From Tetraselmis striata (Eukaryota; Chlorophyta; Chlorodendrophyceae; Chlorodendrales; Chlorodendraceae), in contig VCJN01000483.1 in NCBI GenBank assembly GCA_006384855.1, positions 124,001-188,000 of the forward strand: a stretch of DNA of 64,000 bases, written 5' to 3'. The notes under the pieces were generated by a model. It was given only the letters and a program-made list of their open reading frames with translations, was not told the DNA's origin and did no database searches. The translations under genes and the position numbers were made by a program. This document shows, in pieces, positions 12,680 to 23,959 of the stretch; position 1 is the stretch's first letter, and the number at the start of each line of letters is the position of its first letter.

Positions 12680-14260
12680 TGCGCAGGTGCTACCTCGGCC
12701 TCATCCTCCCCCGCCGCCGCCGCCTCATCATCAAGGTCTAAACATTGAGGCACGCGACAGCCCGAGTACTCAGCCCGGTCACCTTGTCAATAACACACAG
12801 ATTGTGCTGAGCATAGGTGAGGTCGTCGGTTCATGGGCTGCCAAGCCGGTGCGCTGCTACGACTTGATGAAGTTCCTGTTCTTGTGTGTGCGCTCAGATG
12901 CAGAGGCGGCGCTGGGCTGCCCGGGGCATTGCTTAGCCACCAACGCCAGCACAGCACAGCATAGCGATAGACATCCACGAATTCGCACGCTGCCATCGCC
13001 TCCGCTGGTCGCTGAGTTGCAGAACGCGCTAATACGCCCATCTTGTAGGAAAGAGGAAAGTAGCTGCTGGATGGCCTTCGATGCCTTGTCATCCTGGGCG
13101 GCCTAATGAGACATCCACCGTACATGCTCAGTTGATGATGATTGTGCCCTCAGGCTCAGGCCGCGTCCAGAAGTTCTTCTCCACCATGGCATGGAACCTC
13201 TCCATCGCCCGGTCCGAGGTCTTACGAGGAATGTCCCAAAACTCAGGGTCCAGGAGATAACCAACAGCGTGATATGGGTGAAGAGGTATGCCCAACGGGC
13301 GTAGCGGATGTTCAGAGCTGTCTTGATGTTTTCAGCAGCATCCGCCCAGCTGATCCTTGGCAGCTTGACCTTCTGTGCCTCATGCATCATATCATGTATC
13401 TTTGAGGATGTGGAGCCGACACCGTCAGCGAAGCGAAGCACCCTCAACGGGGCCCTCATCATGTCCAGAACGCTTAGGGACAACATCACAGACAAAGCCA
13501 GTCAGATTCAGACCATCTTCTCATTCAATATGGCAGTTGCAGCACATGACAACACAACACAGCAACTGTAGCACCCTTCAGGCGGGCCCTGAAACGATCA
13601 TTCCGGATGTGGCCTTCACTCGCTAGTTGCATCGTTCTGCGAGAGCGGGCGCATCTGGAGAGTGCCGCTGGTTTTTATTCCGGTCCATAAAAGCGCTGTC
13701 AACAATGGTCTTCTCCAGCTTCTCCTGGCTGACAAGGACCGAAGAACAACCAATGCCGAGGGTCCCAAACCTCATGCCGCCCGGTGTCCTGATCATGCGC
13801 TCTGCCAGGCCCTTGAGTACAAATAGCACAGGCTGGTGCCGATTGGCGAGCTTCTGGATCTCCACGGCCGCCTTCACGGAGTCGCACATCCATAGGAAGG
13901 CCGTGCAATGGTCCTCAAACTCCAGATCGACGCAGTGCTTGGTGCACGGCCCACAGGTCACCCATGGCAAAGCCTCTGCGGTGAGCTTCTACGCGCCACG
14001 GACTACGTTGTCAGTCAGGACCTGCACCACCTCCTGAGATTTGCTGAGGGATTGAATGTAGTTGATGACCAGGTCGGCCTGCAAGGCGGAGTTTTTTCAT
14101 TTTTTGCCCATAGCAGGTCTGGACGACGTTGTCTGAAGCCACGCGCAGAAGATTGATGAAAGGGGTCCGATCCACAGCTGTACTGCCATAAGTGACGACA
14201 GTGGATCCGTAGTTGCCAGCCTCAGCAGTCATGGGCCCGCGGACAAGTTTGTTCAACATG
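12680..14260 (-). pseudogene. Decayed hAT-superfamily transposase
   Basis: Read right to left on the minus strand, fragments in shifting frames follow the order of a DUF659/hAT transposase. First comes a segment with STAVDRTPFINLLRVASDNV (about 14100-14200). A block of about 115 aa follows, with CGPCTKHCVDLEFED and RMIRTPGGMRFGT (13623-13970). Next is a region ending YLLDPEFWDIPRKTSDRAME (about 13200-13280), then a C-terminal dimerisation-like part with ASERTQEQELHQVV and AAHRLAAHE (about 12800-12900). Several stops and frameshifts interrupt it. The conserved CGPC-CVDLE-ED pattern and the R-TRF-like motif are known from hAT proteins. Terminal inverted repeats and the 8-bp target duplication were not found. 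Confidence 0.6.
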
Positions 14261-15218
14261 GGCGCGCGAGCGATTCACCAAGGGTCCATTCATAGTCCAG
14301 CGAGACGGCGGCTTGTAGGTATGCCCACAGAAGTGCCACAGTGAGCAGGTCCCGCCAAAATTAAGTGTTGTTGAACCTATTTGCGGCAATGCATGTGCAG
14401 GTAACATGCACCGTGCCACAGCGAGCAGGTCCCGCCAAAATTTAGTGTTGTTGAACCTATTTGCGGCAATGCATGTGCAGGTAACATGCACCAAACATAC
14501 ACAAAATGTCAGTAGGTTGCCAAAACACTCAAGCAGCAATGACGCCAAGTGCATGTGGTAACTTGGTATCCTCCAACCGCCGGCCGATGCCTCATTGATG
14601 TAGATAAGAATTCTACATGCGGAATGGTCAGGTGCGGCTGCGCCTGGTTGCATACAAAGCTGCTCAATTGCATATGCTTTCTGAGGGGGCTGCATACTGC
14701 GAGCTGCCTGAAGTGTAGTAACTATAGCATGATGACTGGTTCCATTGCTGCTTGAGCACATGCGATACAGATGTGAAACCCCATCGGCATGCGAGCGGCA
14801 TCCGGCACTGGAAAGCACTGTAAAGGGGAAGTTCGCTGCCAAACGTTTGCAGAACCAACATCGGATGATCGTACCACATACTAGGCTCATGGACCCATTG
14901 TTGCGCGAGCCAGACACCGGCAGACTGTGCTCGGGCAGGGAGCCACCGTGGCATGCAGCGTCTGAGGCCGAAACGCAACTGTTGGCTCAGGGCAAAGCAG
15001 ACATGACGCTTTATTGGGCGCCACAGATTATAACATGCTGCCATGCAGTTCCATACCGCACAATATCCGGGCGGCATCTTAGCCTCGGTCCCAATGAAAA
15101 CCTGTCTGGCATTAATTCGCTACTTACAAATGATTTGCTACTTACAAATGGCTGAGCACTATTGTATTTAAAGGGGTTTCAAGGCGTATAATTGCTCCAA
15201 TTGCCCTCTCAGCATAGC
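14261..15218. repeat. Dispersed repeat R2, copy a
   Basis: It starts with ggcgcgcgagcg and ends around ctctcagcatagcg. The same sequence recurs at 24823-25227 plus 26820-27290, where it is split by an insertion. It has no long reading frame of its own. Internally, an 80-bp segment is tandemly duplicated (14333-14412 and 14413-14492), which copy b lacks. It abuts the hAT relic on the left and repeat R1a on the right, so it may be part of a composite element. Confidence 0.7.
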
Positions 15219-16681
15219 GAGCCCGCCACTTGAATTCCATGTGACGTCTTACTAGCTAACTCGTCATCCATGATCCTTCTGCCCGTACTGCAATGAAATG
15301 GCGCGGGTAACAGTAGCTTCAGGACTTCCCTGCTTTCGACGTAATTGCTGTACGTTACGGCCTGCGCAGCTCGTTTCCAGTACTCGTCAGTTGCGGGCTT
15401 GCTGCTGTCGACAGCGACTTCGCACGGCTAGACTCGGAAGGTATTGGGGTTGGAGATCGCATACTCGAACGCGTGCTTGGCCACCCACATGGGGCAAATC
15501 TCGCTGGCCTTGAACGTTTCTTGGAGCGCGTCTCGACGGCTTGTCGCGTATTGCGCCACCTCCTCCCCAATCGACCGGCGAGAAGTTGTGGGCGAGGTTA
15601 TTGCGCTTTTGCTGTAGTGCAGGCTCTCGCCGCTGCTGACGATATCGGGGAGCTTATTGTTAACAGTGCTGCCACATCCGCTGGCGTCGAGACTTTGTCG
15701 ACGCTTATTCAGAGCGATCGCTGGAAGAAACACTTCGCCCACTTCCCCACTGCGGGACATGTCAGCTCGCGGGGAACTCCCATCTGCCAGTATTAGTACA
15801 TCAAGCTGAGCCTCGCCGCCCGACGTTGGCGACTTGCGACTGCCTAGCGAACATCGTCGCGCACAGCTGGCATTGCCACTCCGTCGACCTGGGCTACTGC
15901 AGTCGGAGGGCTCCATAGCGAACAGGCCAGTCGTCATCGGCGGCGTCTTGAATGCCCTTCTCGGCGAATAACTCTCCGGACGATGTTCCTGCGTCTCGCC
16001 GGCCCAGGCCCCAGTTTTGCTGGAGCAAGTCCGGATTCTACCACTGTCACGGATCGGGGCAACAGCGGCTCCCGGGGATGTCGCAGCGTTAAGGTAGACC
16101 GTCTTGACGAGGTGTGACTCGTTCTTTGTGGACATCCTTGGGGGAGCACTGGCGTTGGATGAGCTGCGGGTGGTAGCGCGAACGGCGTCACGATGACGAA
16201 GCTCTGGACTGCTGTGGCTGCTGCTTCGGATAGCTTGGCCGACGCGGCAGCTCCCGCCAGCAGTTGCTGCTGGTTGGATGGTACGCGTGCGAGGATCGGC
16301 GGTTATTGTAGCAGGGGACTGGAGAAACATGGGCATGTGCGCGCCTTCAGCCCTCACCGGACTTCCGACGTTCGAGCCCACAGTCGCCGGGTGAGTGTAC
16401 ACTGGTGATGAGGGCACCTGGATGAAGTAATACAGGGGCCTAGTCGCCTGCTGCTCAGGCTCGGCCGCGCCGTCTGCCAGCATATTGCACATCCTCAGTT
16501 CCCGGCAGCCACAGGTGAGATTTGTCAGGATGCTGTCAAGCAGGCTTCAAAGACAGCTGCGTGAGTGGTATATCGTCGCGCCTCGGCAGCCCGGTAGGTT
16601 GCGTCGCTGCTGCTGGCCTTGCGTGATCGAGTGCATGACAATTATGACACGGGCACCGGGATGAGTGACTAGTTATTTATG
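15219..16681. repeat. Dispersed repeat R1, copy a (1.46 kb)
   Basis: It begins GAGCCCGCCACTTGAATTCC and ends near a GTTATTTAT motif. It matches 30501-31940 over its whole length with scattered substitutions and small indels. It contains an intact minus-strand frame of 354 codons. No terminal inverted repeat or poly(A) was seen, so the transposon class is unclear. Confidence 0.75.
15428..16492 (-). CDS. 354-aa protein of repeat R1, unknown function
   Basis: An uninterrupted frame runs from ATG (16492) to TAG (15428). It is rich in Ser, Ala, Arg and Pro, with few hydrophobic runs, and looks mostly disordered. It has clusters such as RSSSNASAPPRMSTKNE and ends with a more ordered segment containing MWVAKHAFEYAISNPNTFRV. 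The paralogous region in R1b has a stop right after the start and several frameshifts, so R1a is either the younger or the selected copy. It could be an accessory protein of a transposon, a decayed host gene captured by one, or a chance frame in GC-rich DNA. The C-terminal segment is the best candidate for a conserved domain. Confidence 0.35.
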   Translation of the reverse strand: MCNMLADGAAEPEQQATRPLYYFIQVPSSPVYTHPATVGSNVGSPVRAEGAHMPMFLQSPATITADPRTRTIQPAATAGGSCRVGQAIRSSSHSSPELRHRDAVRATTRSSSNASAPPRMSTKNESHLVKTVYLNAATSPGAAVAPIRDSGRIRTCSSKTGAWAGETQEHRPESYSPRRAFKTPPMTTGLFAMEPSDCSSPGRRSGNASCARRCSLGSRKSPTSGGEAQLDVLILADGSSPRADMSRSGEVGEVFLPAIALNKRRQSLDASGCGSTVNNKLPDIVSSGESLHYSKSAITSPTTSRRSIGEEVAQYATSRRDALQETFKASEICPMWVAKHAFEYAISNPNTFRV

Positions 16682-17282
16682 GACTAGTGCACCAGACGTC
16701 CATATTATTAACTGCGTAGGCGGTCGCTCCACAGCGCGATACTTTTCTGCCCCCGGGAATTGTAAGAGCGCGTGTGTATGCGTGTGGTCCTACCAGGGGC
16801 AACTCCTGGTCCTACTACCGCGTGCAGCCAGTACCAGTACCAATACTGCGTATCTGGTAGGAGGTACTCGTTTGAATTACAAAAGCGTAAGCAACAAGAG
16901 CCTACTGCGTAGTACAACGTCACGGGCAACTTCAATAAAGCTGCCTTAAGCCCACGCGAGAATGAGCACCGCCTCCGTCTTCATGTCTCGAGTCTTGTGG
17001 AGTTGGCGGAGGTACTCGTACCTGTATCCCTCCCGCTTCGATCGTGCGGGTAGTTATTGCTGCGCTGCGCGCGGGAAACTTTTTTCAATTCAGCGGGTTT
17101 TGATCTGTTCGTAATATTATATATTAGCTTCTTAGGCCACCACAACTATACCTGCCCACAAAAGACTTGCCCCACTACAAAGCATCAATTGTAGATTAGC
17201 CCATTATGAGCCCTCACCTTCGTTTCCGGCCGCGCCCTTCCATGTGTCATACGTGAACACGACATTATGCGTGGGGGGAGCC
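16682..17282. other. Spacer, nothing recognised
   Basis: It contains short repeats of accagtacca type (16826-16865) and an AT-rich patch near 17110-17210. No coding signal is convincing. Confidence 0.35.
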
Positions 17283-17666
17283 CTACGCGGCGTTTGTTGT
17301 GCTCTCGTTGTAAAAGCCATACGTGTGCGTGTCATTGTTTAGGGTTGGTAATGAATTTGATGACACAATGTCACGAGGGCACGAATTTTTATATCGCACG
17401 TATATGGGTTCTATCTGCACGGATGCACGCATAGAGTTAGCTCTACCATCGTTGAGCACATTCACAAAGGCGCGCTCTCCCCACCGTCGGCATGCAAGCA
17501 AGTGAGCAGTTCCCGCAAAACGGCCAATACTGCGATAAAGGCTTGCTTCAAAACCAGCCCACCTACAGCTGCTGTCCGCATTCAATGCGCCCTTGGTAGA
17601 GCCGGGCTTCAGCCCAGCATACTGCGAAGGGGTGCAACCCCCGAGCGAGTCGGCGGGTGGGTCCAT
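17283..17666 (-). CDS. Small ORF, 127 aa, unknown
   Basis: A frame with a true ATG (17666) and stop (17283) has moderate codon bias and protein-like composition, with CRWAGFEASLYRSIGRFAGT in the middle. No signal peptide, membrane segment or family motif is evident. It lies in transposon-rich DNA and may be a remnant of an element. Confidence 0.25.
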   Translation of the reverse strand: MDPPADSLGGCTPSQYAGLKPGSTKGALNADSSCRWAGFEASLYRSIGRFAGTAHLLACRRWGERAFVNVLNDGRANSMRASVQIEPIYVRYKNSCPRDIVSSNSLPTLNNDTHTYGFYNESTTNAA

Positions 17667-17892
17667 ATGGTCACCTGCTAGGGCATCGTCCAGGGCATGT
17701 CGTAGGGCTGGCCATCAATACGCTCCCATATTTTGCTATTGGGCTGCGCCTCGCGAGCCCCTAAGCGGATAAAATCCGCCCGCGCCGGGCGAGTACATCG
17801 CCTTTTTATCGGAATGCGGGTCGCGCAGTAAGCCACTGTACTAGGGTTTGTAGGAGAACCTAAAATAATTTGCACCGGGCCCCCGGCCCTAC

Positions 17893-17921
17893 CCCCCTCG
17901 GTTATATTTCCACCGAGGGGG
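17893..17921. repeat. 10-bp perfect hairpin with GC-rich base
   Basis: CCCCCTCGGT (17893-17902) pairs with ACCGAGGGGG (17912-17921) around the 9-base loop TATATTTCC. The flanks CCGG (left, past a short bulge) and CCGG (right) could extend the stem. There is no T-run after it and no adjacent gene. Confidence 0.55.
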
Positions 17922-18316
17922 CCGGCAGCGTTAGAACCAGCGCAGAGCGGAATCACGAGCGGAACAGGCAGCCCCCCCCCCCCCCCCCCCCCCAACGCCC
18001 GCCACCTATCACATCTCAAGCCGTTGGTGAATATTCTAAGTTGATTATAACATTAAAATGCGCAATTCTACCACTCGGCGGTTGGTGGCGCCGGTGCTGA
18101 TGTGGCAATATGGACAGATACGTACATGGCAAGACTTACGAGTGGGACTGTAGATTTATCGTTTTAGGTGCCCCCCCCTCCCCCCCCCCCTCCCCACCCC
18201 CCCCACCCCCCATGTTTTTTTCCAATTGGCGCCGACCAGCTGCGTGCGCAGGCCGTGGAGGCGGCTGGGGCATATGGCGCAGGGGCGGGTTGACGGCGTC
18301 GACAAGCTGCGAGCTC

Positions 18317-18733
18317 CCTTTTTTTTCTCCTATTAGTTGCATCCACATGTACTACACAGTCTTGTCAAAAGCATTGCAAAAGATGCAATTGGGCGACTAC
18401 ATCATTGTTGGTGATGCTATGCAAGCACACATTGCCCGGCAAGCTATTGCCTCAAGCATTACATGCACAAGACATGACAATCATGAAGAAAAACCATATG
18501 ATTACAATGTGGAAGTGTTAACCCCTTGCCCTCCCGGCCGAAGCCTACCTATCGTATACCGATATCGCACTTCCGAGGGCGCTCAGATAAGCGAACACGA
18601 TGGGGCCCCTGTCCTTCGTCTCCAGCTGCCGTTGCCACGCGGAGCAGCTTATGTAGTCTATTCGCAGCTCTACTCCCGGAATCCGGCTCTCTGCGTGCTT
18701 GCCCATTTCAAACTTGCCGAAGAGCCGTTCTAG
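18317..18733 (+). CDS. Orphan coding segment, about 138 aa, unknown
   Basis: The frame continues from a C-rich stretch but looks protein-like only from about 18330, after a pyrimidine-rich tract ending cctattag that would suit a splice acceptor. It has KALQKMQLGDYIIVGDAMQA, then a charged part with RHDNHEEKPYDYN, and ends HFKLAEEPF before the stop at 18731-18733. The first half is AT-richer in codon choice than the second half and than the host genes. It may be the last exon of a mobile-element gene. I cannot name the family. Confidence 0.35.
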   Translation, partial: PFFSPISCIHMYYTVLSKALQKMQLGDYIIVGDAMQAHIARQAIASSITCTRHDNHEEKPYDYNVEVLTPCPPGRSLPIVYRYRTSEGAQISEHDGAPVLRLQLPLPRGAAYVVYSQLYSRNPALCVLAHFKLAEEPF

Positions 18734-19929
18734 ACAATCGTCGGGGACCCAGTGGGGGGGGGGGGGGGGGGGGGGTTCTGCTCTTCGCCCATACCCCGCC
18801 GTTCTTTGTTGTTCTCATGTAAGTTGCACGGGAACAACGCGCGTGAGGTGCATGTTGCAAGCACGAAGTCACGGCCCACCGCCTTGTACGTTGTATTGCC
18901 GTCCACCCGACTTCCGCAATAGACCCAAGCCAATATGCTATATCGTTGAAGTGTCTCTGCTTCCTCGACAAACCAGCGGGGTCACCGGCGTGCCGCATGG
19001 GTAGGTGGCGGCTGCCGTGGCTACCGTCATCATACGCAACATAGGGTTCATCGGCGTTGGGCGTGCCTCTACTGCCGAAAGGGCAACCGTAAAGTCGGGG
19101 AAAGCCACCTAAATCGTTTCCAGCGTGTCGGAGAGGGTATCGTCGATAAACGCAATGGAATTTTGCGCGGTGTCGGCGGTATTCTTTGGGACGCTCATGG
19201 CGACAACATCGGCATTGTGAAGCGCGGTAGCACGGAGGCGGGGGCAAGACAACGCAGGTCCGTTCACTTGTGACAATTATACGAGTAGTCGCACCATATG
19301 CTACGAGTTATAGTAGATGTTCTATGTGTGAGTACTATTGCGATGTGTACCTGCAATTACGGGTATATGTACCGTATAATTGTCACACTATTGTCAACAT
19401 AACATGCGAGCATGTCGCCGTTGCGGGCCGAACTCCGTCACCTTACTCCACGACGGCTTGAACTCACTCACGTTATTGTTGATGCTGGCGCTCACGCATA
19501 CTAACAGAACACCACCAATCAATTTCAGAGGCATGGTGGGGGTGGCTGCAGTGAGAGGGGGTGTTGTGATGCCCAATGCATGGCGGCTCGCGGCAAGGAT
19601 TCTGCAACGGATGTGTCGATCGGAGCCTCTAAAACCGATGTGGCGCCGCCAAGAATAGCGCGCACGCGAACATGGGGCCATGCGCGGCCGTACGCGTCAC
19701 TCCGGCTTCTCTAGCACAATATTAAGTACTGTTTGGGATTCGGCATCTTGTTTTGCCAATATCAGGTTTCACCCCCTTTTTCTGAGGGAGGAAATGGCAG
19801 CTAAAACAACAACAAATCAAGATAATGTGATGGCCTTACTACGGAAACTAGCAGTGGATTGACTAGCCTTTTGCAACTCACGCCGGTACATATACCAGTA
19901 TCTTCCTACGGGTACTATTTTTTGCTTAC
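18734..19929. other. Spacer, nothing recognised
   Basis: It has a G-run at 18755-18775 and AT-rich stretches near 19270-19400. The frames here are short and mutually contradictory. Confidence 0.35.
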
Positions 19930-20645
19930 ACCGGTGCTTAAACATATGCGCACCACAAACAAAACTAAAAGCAAGTGTGAAAGGTTGCCAGCAAAAGAAA
20001 GAGATAAGCCTGAAACCAAGGTCAAGCAGGAAGCCAGGCAGCCAAGAACCAAGTAAGAGCCAAGTAAGGGAACCAGGAAGTCGCCAAGTTGCCAAGGAAC
20101 CAAAGGGTCAAGGGAAACACGAAAGCCAAGGACCAAAAAGACCGAAAGGGAAACATTAAATCAATGGGGACCACCGCCCAGGGGTAGGCCATCAGCCGCG
20201 GCGAGTGCGCTTATTGCAGCCGATGACTCGGGTCATAGCAACACATGCTGACGAGCGACGCGATGCAGGCGCATGAGCACCACCACGTGCCGCGCGCGCC
20301 GCCGCGACCCCGCCAAGAACGTTGTATGTATGTGCTATGTTGATGAGCGAGGAGAAACGGCGGCGCCACGCAGGCAAGAGCTTGCCGATTTTTTTGCCAG
20401 TGTAGGTGCGTGTGGCTAACTTTTGCGAGCTGCACCGAGAAGGCCTCAGCGTGCGCGGGGCCAGCGAGCCGAACTCGGAGACGGCGAAAGGAACAAAGCG
20501 AAGCATACCGGCGACGTTTTGGACACCCTCGTCCTACTTTTGGATTTTGTGGCGCTCTGCGGCCCGCAATGCATTCGTTGGATCCGACCTTGACACGCCG
20601 AGGATAGGGGCAATGGTGGTATCGACAGCAACCGTGTTCCCGCGG
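19930..20645. repeat. Unknown mobile element, copy a (shorter, internally deleted)
   Basis: This stretch is present in reverse orientation at 33935-35265. The left part (19930-20175) corresponds to 35265-35020 and the right part (20175-20645) to about 34375-33935. About 650 bases of the other copy (34376-35020) are missing here. A shared frame encodes a basic-acidic segment with RRRDPAKN and RRQELADF. It is interrupted in this copy. The left part is made of ccaag-type short repeats. Confidence 0.65.
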
Positions 20646-20836
20646 ATACCAAACACCATATATACCCAACAAGCCCAACATCGGCCGGCCGGCCGTCGCT
20701 GCCCTTCGGAAGAGAAACAAGCACCGACGGGTCCGTGAGCACGCCTAGGGCGGACTTAACGTCGTGGCAAAATGGAAAGGCCATATGCCGCCCACTCGTG
20801 TGCGGCGTGATTGGAGTCGCCCCGAGAGCAACGTGA

Positions 20837-21750
20837 TTAGGGCGCGTACGCGACCACCCAAGCCGAAGGAGTGAACTCCACGCCCGCAGCCTCAAAACGG
20901 GCAAGCGTGCCTTGCACCGAAAAGGAGCAAAAAGGACAAGGGTAGGGCTCGCCGAGGGAGAGGACATGAGCCGCCGAAAGGCCAAATGGGCAGCAAGCGG
21001 CAACGCGGAACATGGAATCGTAGTACTCAGGGGAACGCTCGCGACGACCTTCACTGGGAGGATGAGTCACCATGGATGCGGTCGCAGCGCGTAAGAGGCG
21101 GGCCCAGAAGCGGTTACTGCCATGGCCGCTTGTAGGCATACGCGCAGCAAGCTTTGCGAAGCGGGCCGTGTGGAAGCGGTGGCTCAGGGTTTCCTGGACT
21201 TTCCACATGGAGTGCAAGGGGAAGTCCAAATAATGCTGTATAGCTTGGAGGTCGGCCGAGCTGCCGGCACGAGCAACGGGAGAGCGCTTGGAGGGGAGCA
21301 ACTTTAGGGCAGAGGCCAACGGCCCCGCTAGATCCTCGAGCACCCCGTCTCCACACTCGTCAGCGACACGGATATGAGCAGCGCGAAGCTCGACAGCCCA
21401 CATCGGCGCCGGCACGTTGGCGTCGGCATCGGGCACCAACGCTGGGGTGGCCAAAGCTTTGTGAATCGGGGACGCCCCAACAAGGTAGAGGCTATGAGGG
21501 CTGGATATGCCAGACGGCTCGGAAAAGAACGCGCCGGAGTCGCTCAGGGTGCATATTGAGCACGGAGGAAAGTCACAGCTTGACCAACTACAAGGGCCGC
21601 AGCGCCAACGTGGGAGGCATCCGCGATAACCACATTATCGCCGATGCCGAGGCCGCCAAACTGGACCGGGAGGGACAGCTTCATGCGCATGGAGGGCGTA
21701 TCCAAGAGGTCGGGGCTAACACCCCAAATCCCGGCGAGCGTTGAAAGGTA
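20837..21750 (-). pseudogene. C-terminal fragment of a retrotransposon reverse transcriptase
   Basis: On the minus strand the upstream part (about 21560-21750) has MRMKLSLPVQFGGLGIGD followed by NVVIADASHVGAAAL. That is the hallmark LPxxxGGLGI thumb-region motif of retroelement RT polyproteins in plants and algae. A stop and frameshift near 21550 separate it from a 205-codon open stretch (20837-21454). That stretch contains HYLDFPLHSMWKVQETLSHR and a Cys/His-rich tail with PYPCPFCSF. The catalytic palm with YxDD is not in the window, so this is a truncated relic. Confidence 0.55.
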
Positions 21751-21989
21751 TAGATACTGGTACTGGTGTAAATATTGGTAATGGTATTAGTACTGGTACC
21801 GCGTGTAAAAAGTATATCAGTAGATGACCCACCCACCAACCCACCGCCTGGGCGGGCCCGATGACCGTCTTCGGCCCTCGGAATCGCGGGCCCTTCCTCC
21901 GCCTCCACCCCCGGCTGGGGATGGGGGCGGGGATCGTGCACGGGTGGCGCCTTGGTAGCCTTGGCCCCGCCCGTGCTGCCACTGCCGCG

Positions 21990-22700
21990 GAGGAGCAGTG
22001 TGGGCTGGACACCGGCGTCTTACGTCGTTGCTGGTCCGGTCAAGTCCCCGTTCGTTGTTCTTTGAGCACCCTCTCCCTTCCTGTCATGTCGGCGCCTCCA
22101 CATCACATTCGGCCTAGTGCCGCTATTGGAGTGGCCCGGGATGTTGTGTTGGGAAGGGAGTTCTACCCATACGTTCGGCGGAGGGGGACGCGACCGAGCT
22201 GGCGGCGGATCTGGCGCTGGGCGGAACAACGCGCGCTGGACACCGGCGTCTTACGTCATTGATGGCCCGGTCGGCTCTCCAGTCCCTACTCGTTGAGCAC
22301 TTTCTCCCTTGCTTCCTGTCATGTTGGCGCCTCCACATCACATTCGGCTCAGCGCCGCTTATTGGAGTGGCCCGGGATGTTGTGCTGGGGAAGGCGTTCT
22401 ACAATTGGCGGAAAAGGACGTGATCGAGCTGGTGGCGGATTTGGCGTTGGGTGGCATGCGTCTGTTGCACGCCCGTGGCGCCCCATTTTGGGTTGGACCC
22501 CCCCCACTTCCGCTCCTTGTTGCGAGACCTCTACTTCGAAGCTCCTTTTCTATCGGCGCCTTCACGGCACATTCGGCCTAGTGCCGCTATTGGAGTGGCC
22601 CGGGATTGTGTGCTGGGGAGAGCGTCCCTACTGCATGGAGCGGCGGCCGGCTGGTGGCGATGCCTGGTCGGTGGCTGTCAAGGCGGTTCCCGCCTCTGGT
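21990..22700. repeat. Tandem array, about 232-bp unit, three copies
   Basis: The marker CACATTCGGCCTAGTGCCG or its variant recurs at 22104, 22339 and 22568, followed each time by a GGAGTGGCCCGGGAT stretch. Spacing is 235 and 229 bp. The units have diverged. It lies upstream (on the minus sense) of the RT relic and could be its 5' region. Confidence 0.7.
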
Positions 22701-22711
22701 GGCCCGTAGCT

Positions 22712-22754
22712 GGATTTTCTTCTGGATTCCTGCAGATGGATTTCTTGAATTTTG
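22712..22754. repeat. Short dispersed repeat, also at 53859-53907
   Basis: A CTGGATTT(T/C)CTTCTGGATT motif followed by ATGGATTTCTTGA is shared with 53859-53907. It marks the right edge of the tandem array here and an unrelated spacer there. Confidence 0.5.
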
Positions 22755-22759
22755 CAGCT

Positions 22760-23959
22760 GGCTCATGTAATCATATATCTATACAAAAGTAGATAAGTTC
22801 GTTATTCGCGCTACTCGCCGCCCGCCGGGCCGTACCAGTAGTCATCGCGGCAGCAAGTAGTCAATACTGTACCTGTACTGTACATGTACTGTGGGCTTTT
22901 AGCGGTGGATGCATTTGTTACGACTGGCTTTTTTTTCACTCAGGCACGACAGGCGTCAAAAGTATTGAACTGGCAGGTCTTAATCCGTGCGCAGGCTGCA
23001 CGCCACGTGTCGCCAAGCCGATTGCTGCCCTGTGGGCGGGATATATCCTCATCTTCCCTCGAGCTAGCCTGCCCTAGTAGTCTCGCACAATGAATGCGAT
23101 GGGGTATGGAGGACATTCACGCATTTACATCAAACATTGGTGAAATATAATGCTACATATGATCTGCATCTAGGGTTATCTAGGATACTTCTATGCCCTA
23201 CTCTGAGAACGTGCGAGGTGGGGTTACGGCTGTCTTGCGTCGCGAGCCCATGGCCGCGCTTGGCGTATGCGCTTCAAAAATCAACGATACCCGGCCGCTA
23301 GTGCGCGCCGGAAAAATGGAAACTTCCGGTCGGAACTGAAATGCGCAAAAATCGCAGAATAAGCGCGCAGTACATGACGTCACATTGTGGCTGTAAACTG
23401 TGTTCTGTGCGTAGTCGCACCCGCACCCAAGTTCGCGCACCGGGATTCGCGCACAGCGGGCCCGCCTCGCTACGATGAAATCTGCCGATGGCGAGATTCG
23501 AACCTGGACACGGGCGTGCACGCGTACACAGAGCGCTGCGCTTTAACGCTCAGCTTGCAGTTCGAAGAGCAATTGACTACGCTTTGTTTTGATTTACCCT
23601 GACCTGCCGGTACCGATCGGCCCGTTTTACCGCGTGGGGCATCTAAATTCCGAGCAGCTAAATTCCCGATCATTACTTTTGATGCCTGTAGTACCTCTCC
23701 GAGTACCTGATGCTGCCCATTTCAAGCATTTTCAAGCATTTTCGTCTCCCATCCCGTTGCTGAAGCTGCACAGCACGTCCGAGGATCACCTACACACACA
23801 CGTGCTCGCGTGGCCCGGACTCTGAACCGTGTGCGCATCACTCATCCATCCCGCCTTATGCGGGATGCGGGCCGCTTTTAGGCGGCTTGCTGTGTTGATT
23901 TTCTAATTCTGGGGAACTGCCCATTTCAAGCGCGGCTATTCGATCCGTGATGATCTTTT
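22760..23959. other. Spacer, no gene supported
   Basis: It contains a TGTACTG-repeat patch (22866-22892) and a tRNA T-loop-like GATTCGAACC at 23492-23501. A twofold CATTTCAAGCATTTTCAAGC motif lies at 23718-23742. None supports a gene. Confidence 0.35.

Noticed and set aside
23483..23513. tRNA T-arm-like GGTTCGAATC on the minus strand
   Set aside because: The T-stem has two mismatches in five and no A-box, anticodon arm or acceptor stem can be fitted.
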